Positions 59,461-64,000 of a DNA stretch of 64,000 bases are shown here, one piece after another (position 1 is the stretch's first letter; each line of letters opens with the position of its first letter). The translations under genes and the position numbers were made by a program. The DNA lies in contig NZ_JACIBK010000007.1 of NCBI RefSeq assembly GCF_014195325.1, forward strand, positions 62,001 through 126,000, read 5' to 3'. Source of the stretch: Rhizobium sp. BK650. Lineage in GTDB: Bacteria > Pseudomonadota > Alphaproteobacteria > Rhizobiales > Rhizobiaceae. The notes under the pieces are model-generated. The model was not told where the DNA came from. It saw nothing but the letters and a program-made list of their open reading frames with translations, and ran no database searches.

Positions 59461-60258
59461 TTACTGCGAATAAAGGTTGGAGAGCGGATAGCGCTTCAGG
59501 TCATGGAGAAGCTCGATAAAGCCCTTAACCTGGTGGCGGCAGATCGCTTCACCCTTTTGCGCCGTTCCCTTCGAGGCATCGCCAACGACGCCGTTCGGAT
59601 TGAGATCGTGAGCGATCCAGGCTAGCGAATGCGGCGGAAGCGGCTGGATATAGCGGGATTGCTCGCGCATCCATTCGGCCTTCGACGCGAAATTCTGAGC
59701 CTTGTCCATCCGCACCAGCTCCGGCCGGAAATATAGCATCAGCGATGTCTCCACTTCGCCGCCATGAATGCCGTAGCGCGTCTCGTGTTCACTGATCATA
59801 CCGTCAGGATTGCCGAACCGGCCCCACTGGGTAGAAACGACCGCCATCTGGTAGCGTACGCGCAATTCGCGGGCGACGATGCTCATGATATCGACATTGC
59901 CGCCATGCGAATTGACGATGACGAGCTTGCGCACACCGGCCTCCGCTACCTTCGCACCGATCGCGGTCCAGACCGGGATCAGCAGTTCGGCGCTGAGGGA
60001 GAGCGTACCTGGACCATAGACATGTTCGTTGGCCTTGCCGATCTCCTGGGTCGGCAGAACGAGGATGTCCAGCTCGTCGGGCCGTTGTCTGCGCAGTTCC
60101 GCCAGCATTCCATTGGCGATCGCCACATCGGTTGCGATCGGCAGATGTGGGCCGTGTTGCTCGGTCGATGCGATCGGCAGGATAGCGATAGTCGTGTCGG
60201 TTGAAAGCGCGGCAAAATCATAAGTGTTCAGTTCATTCCAGTAGAATGGTGTCGCCAT
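59461..60258 (-). CDS. Creatininase-family amidohydrolase
   Basis: This is a 265-residue metal hydrolase. LPIASTEQHGPHLPIATDVA holds E-Q-H-G-P-H-L-P, the metal-binding mark of creatininases. VIVNSHGGNVDIMSIVAREL and YGIHGGEVETSLMLY carry the further His and Glu. Family members cleave creatinine, or act in riboflavin and cofactor (MftE-like) pathways. Next to a cytosine-deaminase-like enzyme and a THI5-type importer, ring opening of a creatinine- or hydantoin-like compound is plausible but unproved. Confidence 0.9.
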   Translation of the reverse strand: MATPFYWNELNTYDFAALSTDTTIAILPIASTEQHGPHLPIATDVAIANGMLAELRRQRPDELDILVLPTQEIGKANEHVYGPGTLSLSAELLIPVWTAIGAKVAEAGVRKLVIVNSHGGNVDIMSIVARELRVRYQMAVVSTQWGRFGNPDGMISEHETRYGIHGGEVETSLMLYFRPELVRMDKAQNFASKAEWMREQSRYIQPLPPHSLAWIAHDLNPNGVVGDASKGTAQKGEAICRHQVKGFIELLHDLKRYPLSNLYSQ

Positions 60259-60533
60259 CGCCGCTTCCCTCTTTGCTAATTGTCATCAGTGAGTAGGGAA
60301 TAATGCGGCATGCGAAAAGCATCGATTTGTGCGCGCGCCGCTGCCTTTTTGAGCGCATCATATCCGAGCTCTATGTCACGCCATCGTTCCCTGCGGGAAA
60401 TAATATTCCGCCGCCGCCCATTTCCTGGAAGGCTTTGGTTTGACCGCGCTCGGCACAAGTCTGTAGATAGTCACCAGCATGCGGCACGTCTGCAAGTATT
60501 CAAGATAAACGATTGGCAACAGGAGGGCCGACT

Positions 60534-61193
60534 ATGAGCTTGCGCATCAACGATATCGCTCCCGATTTCACCGCCGACACCACCCAGGGCCCCATCCAGT
60601 TCCATGACTGGATCGGCAATGGCTGGGCCGTCCTCTTCTCGCATCCCAAGAATTTCACGCCAGTCTGCACGACCGAGCTTGGCACGATGGCCGGCCTCGA
60701 AGGCGAGTTCAAGAAGCGCGGCGTCAAGATCATCGGCATTTCCGTCGACCCGGTCGAAAGCCACGCCAAATGGAAAAATGACATCAGGACGGCGACCGGC
60801 TTCGATGTCGAATATCCGCTGATCGGCGACAAGGACCTCAAGATCGCCAAGCTCTATGACATGCTCCCCGCCGGAGCCGGCGACAGCTCCGAAGGCCGCA
60901 CGCCGGCCGACAATGCCACCGTGCGCTCGGTCTTCGTCATCGGCCCGGATAAGAAGATCAAGCTGATCCTAACCTACCCGATGACGACGGGCCGCAATTT
61001 CAACGAGATCCTTCGCGCCATCGATTCCATCCAGCTGACCGCCAAGCACCAGGTCGCGACGCCGGCCAACTGGAACCAGGGCGACGACGTCATCATCACC
61101 GCCGCTGTTTCTAACGAAGACGCTATCGCTCGCTTCGGCTCTTTCGATACGGTTCTCCCCTATCTCAGAAAGACCAGGCAGCCGTCTGCGTGA
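60534..61193 (+). CDS. 1-Cys peroxiredoxin (Prx6 type)
   Basis: This 219-residue peroxidase reduces hydrogen and organic peroxides. The active Cys is in FSHPKNFTPVCTTELG (near residue 45). The longer C-terminal arm (PADNATVRSVFVIGPDKKIK ... WNQGDDVIITAAVSNEDA) marks the Prx6 group. There is no resolving Cys. The ATG at 60534 follows AGGAGGG. The gap 60259-60533 shows no gene and should hold its promoter. A strong terminator follows. Confidence 0.95.
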   Translation: MSLRINDIAPDFTADTTQGPIQFHDWIGNGWAVLFSHPKNFTPVCTTELGTMAGLEGEFKKRGVKIIGISVDPVESHAKWKNDIRTATGFDVEYPLIGDKDLKIAKLYDMLPAGAGDSSEGRTPADNATVRSVFVIGPDKKIKLILTYPMTTGRNFNEILRAIDSIQLTAKHQVATPANWNQGDDVIITAAVSNEDAIARFGSFDTVLPYLRKTRQPSA

Positions 61194-61230
61194 ATGCGCT
61201 TCCGCGCGCTGACATTGCAGTGGAAATCAA

Positions 61231-61259
61231 AAGACGCCCCTGTTTTGGGGCGTCTTTCT
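61231..61259 (+). terminator. Rho-independent terminator after the peroxiredoxin gene
   Basis: AAGACGCCCC (61231-61240) pairs perfectly with GGGGCGTCTT (61247-61256) around TGTTTT, followed by TCTCC. It could also serve the small minus-strand gene at 61310. Confidence 0.85.
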
Positions 61260-61309
61260 CCAGCTTGGCGTAAAATAGGTGTCCTAGCCGGATGGGCTTT
61301 TTTCATTCC

Positions 61310-61408
61310 CTATTTGCTGGAAGTGATGCTCGCGTAGGCGAGACCGGCTGCGAAAAACGCGAATGCTGCGACAACGCCGGCCACAATGATAATGGTATCT
61401 GTTGGCAT
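61310..61408 (-). CDS. Small single-span membrane peptide, 32 aa
   Basis: MPTDTIIIVAGVVAAFAFFA followed by AGLAYASITSSK is a single hydrophobic helix with short polar ends. GGAG lies 7-8 bases before the ATG. Such micro-proteins are common in rhizobia and often act as membrane partners; no partner is evident here. The chance of a spurious call is moderate given its size, but the ribosome site and composition are good. Confidence 0.65.
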   Translation of the reverse strand: MPTDTIIIVAGVVAAFAFFAAGLAYASITSSK

Positions 61409-61501
61409 AGTAATCTCCGTTGCTTTCTACGGGAGATTACGTCGCTTTCAGCTCTGATCGTTTGAGCGAGATCAACTCCTGCCGGGCTATTCAAGGCGAC
61501 G

Positions 61502-61702
61502 TCACGCGGGCCAGAAGTCGTTGAATACGACTGAATCGAAGAAGGCCGAGGCACGAACGATGCGGTCGTCGCGCATGTCGAAGAACCAGGATAGGTATTG
61601 GCGAATGCTTGCCGTCGCCGGCGACCGCGAGCGTCGAAAAACACGATTACTAACAACGATTATAACGGTGCCGCCGGCACGAGTGCCGAAAGCATGTTTC
61701 AA
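61502..61702 (-). pseudogene. SnoaL-like fold remnant, C-terminal part
   Basis: The minus-strand frame reads GGTVIIVVSNRVF, then QYLSWFFDMRDDRIVRASAF then FDSVVFNDFW, and stops. This is the last half of a SnoaL/NTF2-like domain (family: YxWxFxMRDGKIVR...FxDSxAFxDLW). The N-terminal half is missing and the segment between the two matches looks damaged. No ribosome site fits. The rest of the gap 61409-61783 shows no gene. It is a decayed gene, of the same broad fold as the one at the left end of the window but not its copy. Confidence 0.5.
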
Positions 61703-61783
61703 GTCTCCTCAATGTCGTGGTGTGGCCTGGTGGGCCAAAGTGGAAGCTATTGACTTTCGAGATCGGTCAAGTGCGGTTGAGCG

Positions 61784-62011
61784 TCATGAATACGCGCCAA
61801 AGGCCAAGAGAAGTGCGCCGACTGCGATAAGGGCAAGGGCTTGCCAGTTTTGCGATATTCCGAGAAACCTGATGCCTTGGTGTTGTGGTTCTAGCGTGGG
61901 CCCGCCTCGGGGCATTTGATGCGGATCGCTCGATCTTCGACGAAGCGTCGATGAAAAGAAAAAAAGTAGTCCGCCGATTATAAGAGCGGCACCGATCAAG
62001 ATAGCCCACAT
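61784..62011 (-). CDS. Small membrane protein with two spans, 75 aa
   Basis: MWAILIGAALIIGGLLFFFS is the first span. A polar loop (TLRRRSSDPHQMPRGGPTLE) and a second span (NWQALALIAVGALLLAFGAY) follow. The ATG at 62011 is chosen for GGAGG six bases upstream; a longer in-frame start would lack a ribosome site. Basic residues after span 1 suggest both termini lie outside the cytosol. No family known to me. Confidence 0.68.
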   Translation of the reverse strand: MWAILIGAALIIGGLLFFFSSTLRRRSSDPHQMPRGGPTLEPQHQGIRFLGISQNWQALALIAVGALLLAFGAYS

Positions 62012-62177
62012 TGTAGCCTCCGCTAGTGACAAATGTCTCAGAAACCAAACTCGGACCTGATAGTTCCGCCTTAGCTGGGGCGCGAGGTTGGAAAGTGAGA
62101 ATGTCGCGTCAACCCAATAGGTACCGTTTTCTGCCGCTCGATAAGCAGACCTTATCGTCGACGATTATGGACAGCGA

Positions 62178-62498
62178 CTAGCCACCGGCGCCGGGCGGTG
62201 CGTCATTGGTCAAGTGTTCCTCATACTGCACGGTCTGTGACTCGTCGACGTCGATCGATGAGACGACTGGCGAGGAAAGGCGAACGCCAGGACCGCCGGA
62301 TCCGGAATAGTTGCCGTCAAGGAATCGGACGCCGGCCGCTTCGAGTGTTGTCTTAATGTCCATTACCGTTCGCTCTTTCAGCTTCTCGCCGGCCTCTAGG
62401 CGCGAAATCGTCGCTGGAGCAACCTTCGCCAAGGCGGCCAGCTCCCGAACTCCCAAGCCGAGAGCAACGCGCGCCATCTGACACTGCACCGGATACAT
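62178..62498 (-). CDS. XRE-family small DNA-binding protein
   Basis: This is a 106-residue regulator. Residues 3-65 (PVQCQMARVALGLGVRELAA, then LAKVAPATISRLEAGEKLKE) form a Cro/C1-type HTH. FLDGNYSGSGGPGVRL follows, as in many short rhizobial and phage repressors. The C-terminal 30 residues are acidic and disordered. GAGG lies 8 bases before the ATG. It may be a control gene of a lost mobile element, since it borders AT-richer DNA. Confidence 0.87.
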   Translation of the reverse strand: MYPVQCQMARVALGLGVRELAALAKVAPATISRLEAGEKLKERTVMDIKTTLEAAGVRFLDGNYSGSGGPGVRLSSPVVSSIDVDESQTVQYEEHLTNDAPPGAGG

Positions 62499-63468
62499 TG
62501 TATTACCTCGTTATTAAAACGTGAGCTATTGGCACAGCGTACTCAAATTAGAGCAAATTATCCAACGAGGAACCCCGCATGCATCTTTGATTACGAGATT
62601 GGGCAGACATTTTTTAGCCTGCACTGGAGAAGACGGATCGTTTCTGGCCGCACGCAGATAATAGATGTAAAGACGAATATTGCGTCCAGATCATCGGTTC
62701 CGGCTGCAAGCCGTTGCGCGTATTCGCGCAGGAGATCAGCGCTGACGCCACGCGCACCCTATAGTTTCGATCCCGTCGCCTCTGAGCAGGTCGGGCAAGC
62801 GGCGGAGCTCAGAAGTTCGCATGTCAGCCGGCGTCCTCGTGGCGCCGGTTCCTTCAGCCGGTGGCGGCCGGCTGCCTGCGCGTCGTCGAGCCGCATCTGC
62901 TGGCACCCCCATATCATGCCACCACCAGCGCGCCCGTCCGCCTCACCAGCTGGCGGGTAGATTTTTTCGGCAGCAGGTTACCAACAGGAGTCGAACCGCA
63001 AAAATGCGTTCCAAAAATGGGAAGGGGAAGTGGGGGAAGAAAGCGCCTGCTTCGGATTATTCAACGAAAACAGGTGCTTATCTCTGAAGCTGGCCCCCCC
63101 GGGGCCGGAGGGAAGCTAGGTTTCGAACCGCATGAAAATAGACAAATATAACAGATACTTAGAAGATATATTCGCCTTGTGTGACGGGCGCGTTTAGGAC
63201 TTCGCGTGTCTAGAATTTAGTACCCTAAGTACTATCCCCTCAGTTCCTTTAGGAAGTTCGAGCAAAAGGGCAAAACAAGAGGGTATCTCGACGCTGTTAA
63301 ATCCAAAACGCTTGTTACTCAAATGCATAGCCATCCCCATGGTTCGCGAAGCTCGCCAAACGCAAGACACGCAAAGAGAGTCAATACAAATTAATACAAC
63401 TGCCATTGATAATTGCAGTGAAACATGCAATCCTAATTTAGAACAATAAAAGTAATTGGGAGGGCGCC
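62499..63468. other. 970-base stretch without a convincing gene
   Basis: Several frames stay open for 80-140 codons, but their translations are Arg/Ala/Pro/Ser-rich and family-less, and none has a good ribosome site. From about 63120 the DNA becomes AT-richer. AGTACCCTAAGTACT near 63219-63233 is a small palindrome. The last 50 bases hold the ribosome site (GGGAGGG) of the radical SAM gene. It may be eroded island DNA. Confidence 0.4.
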
Positions 63469-64000
63469 GTGCAATATCCCCGGTGTACGGTTGGTTTTGT
63501 TTACAATGAACCGTGTCCGCTGAAGTGTGATTTCTGCTGTCACACTGCGGAAAATGTCGGATCCGGTCGCCTTACACCAGCGAATGTTGCGCCGATACTC
63601 ATCGCGTATGCCAAAGATACTCGTGTGACGAGGTTCGCCTTCACCGGGGGAGATCCCTTTGTTTATGTGAAGGAAATCACGGAAATCATGGGGCAGGCTC
63701 GAGCGGCGGGGGTTCGCCAACCATTTCATATTGTAACTTCCGGCTACTGGGCAAAAAACGATGAAGTAGTCGAACGCCTTTTGAGCGAGTTAGCAGCGCT
63801 ACAAATGGACATGCTTTACGTAAGTTATGATCTTGAGCATCAAAAATGGGTCGCACCCGAACATGTATACCGTATCGAACGGGCGTGCGAGAGGCATGGT
63901 ATCTTGTTGTCCGTCTACGGGGTTTTCTGGGCTCCAGGAACAAGTGTAAGAGATTTGTTGCCAGAGCTTCGCACCAACCATGTCAATGAAAACTACGTCG
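63469..64000 (+). CDS. Radical SAM protein, N-terminal part (runs off the window)
   Basis: The GTG at 63469 follows GGGAGGG by 5 bases. Translation begins VQYPRCTVGFVYNEPCPLKC then DFCCHTAENVG. The C-x3-C-x2-C motif (CPLKCDFC) is the 4Fe-4S/SAM site, and FAFTGGDPFVYVKEITEIMG holds the GGD/GGE-like SAM loop. FHIVTSGYWAKNDEVVERLL and LYVSYDLEHQ continue the barrel. 177 codons are visible and the 3' end is outside. Radical SAM enzymes modify peptides, cofactors or RNA. The AT-richer codons suggest a transferred gene. No precursor peptide is visible upstream. Confidence 0.88.
   Translation, partial: MQYPRCTVGFVYNEPCPLKCDFCCHTAENVGSGRLTPANVAPILIAYAKDTRVTRFAFTGGDPFVYVKEITEIMGQARAAGVRQPFHIVTSGYWAKNDEVVERLLSELAALQMDMLYVSYDLEHQKWVAPEHVYRIERACERHGILLSVYGVFWAPGTSVRDLLPELRTNHVNENYV

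Noticed and set aside
62529..63151. Overlapping plus-strand ORFs of 88-143 codons
   Set aside because: They have no ribosome sites and no family resemblance, and the composition is that of non-coding GC-rich DNA.
63194..63430. 78-codon minus-strand ORF
   Set aside because: It is hydrophobic at the start but has no ribosome site or recognisable domain, and it lies in an AT-rich upstream region; support is too weak to call a gene.
1..64000. CRISPR array, rRNA operon or complete insertion sequence
   Set aside because: No regularly spaced direct repeats, no rRNA segments, and no intact transposase were seen; only the integrase relic at 19.8-20.1 kb points to mobile DNA.

Overview
The window looks like chromosomal DNA of a fast-growing Rhizobiaceae bacterium, most likely Rhizobium of the leguminosarum/etli group. 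The grounds are the high-GC codon use, B12-dependent NrdJ as a long class II reductase, a ChrR-type photo-oxidative stress regulon, a rhizobial interspersed repeat, and YcaO/TfuA genes of the trifolitoxin type. The species call is inference. The main chromosomal backbone (about 11.2-19.6 kb and 25.8-61.3 kb) carries ordinary housekeeping and stress genes. Three stretches look accessory: 0-11 kb, 19.8-25.6 kb and 61.4-64 kb.

Left accessory region (0-11 kb). It opens with a broken SnoaL-like gene. A probable defence island follows: two proteins with nuclease-like motifs, a small unknown gene, a PP1-type metallophosphatase and a DUF4365 nuclease-like protein. It ends in a tight three-gene minus-strand operon: a metallo-beta-lactamase-fold protein, an E2-E1-JAB triple fusion and a patatin-like phospholipase. 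That operon joins ubiquitin-like conjugation/deconjugation enzymes to a membrane-attacking lipase without any visible CD-NTase or ubiquitin-like protein.

Backbone 1 (11.2-19.6 kb) holds nrdJ with two helically phased NrdR boxes, a periplasmic sensor-like protein, gpt, a tandem universal stress protein, a CinA/MoaB-type protein and wrbA.

RiPP island (19.8-25.6 kb). A frameshifted tyrosine-recombinase remnant lies at the left. It is followed by a 72-residue peptide, a SARP/TPR regulator, a divergent 104-residue peptide with two near-identical tandem core repeats (AFSGHVWRTP / AFSGHVYRTP), a YcaO protein and a TfuA protein that overlaps it by 4 bases. The 72-residue peptide has the same leader motif and ends in AFSGHYDG. 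This is a YcaO-TfuA (trifolitoxin/thioamide-type) peptide system whose product I do not recognise. The island ends at a tRNA-Leu(UAA) gene interrupted by a 206-nt group I intron.

Backbone 2 (25.8-61.3 kb) holds ilvA, a diguanylate cyclase, SDR/TetR and azoR/LysR divergent pairs, cpdB, an Lrp/ald divergent pair with three phased TTCGAA sites, and a cysK-alaX-sseA-GNAT operon. Next is a photo-oxidative stress block: an orphan ChrR-like cupin protein and an SDR, converging on phrB-FAD oxidoreductase-DUF1365-CFA synthase. TGATCC-N18-TA promoters stand before both arms. Then come ogt and ridA, and a catabolic transport operon (THI5-like binding protein, ABC ATPase and permease, cytosine-deaminase-like hydrolase, FAD oxidase, flavodoxin-fold reductase) with a divergent LysR gene and a creatininase-family gene, followed by a 1-Cys peroxiredoxin.

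Right end (61.4-64 kb). It has small membrane proteins, a second SnoaL-like remnant, an XRE regulator, about 1 kb without a convincing gene, and the start of a radical SAM protein that runs off the edge in AT-richer DNA.
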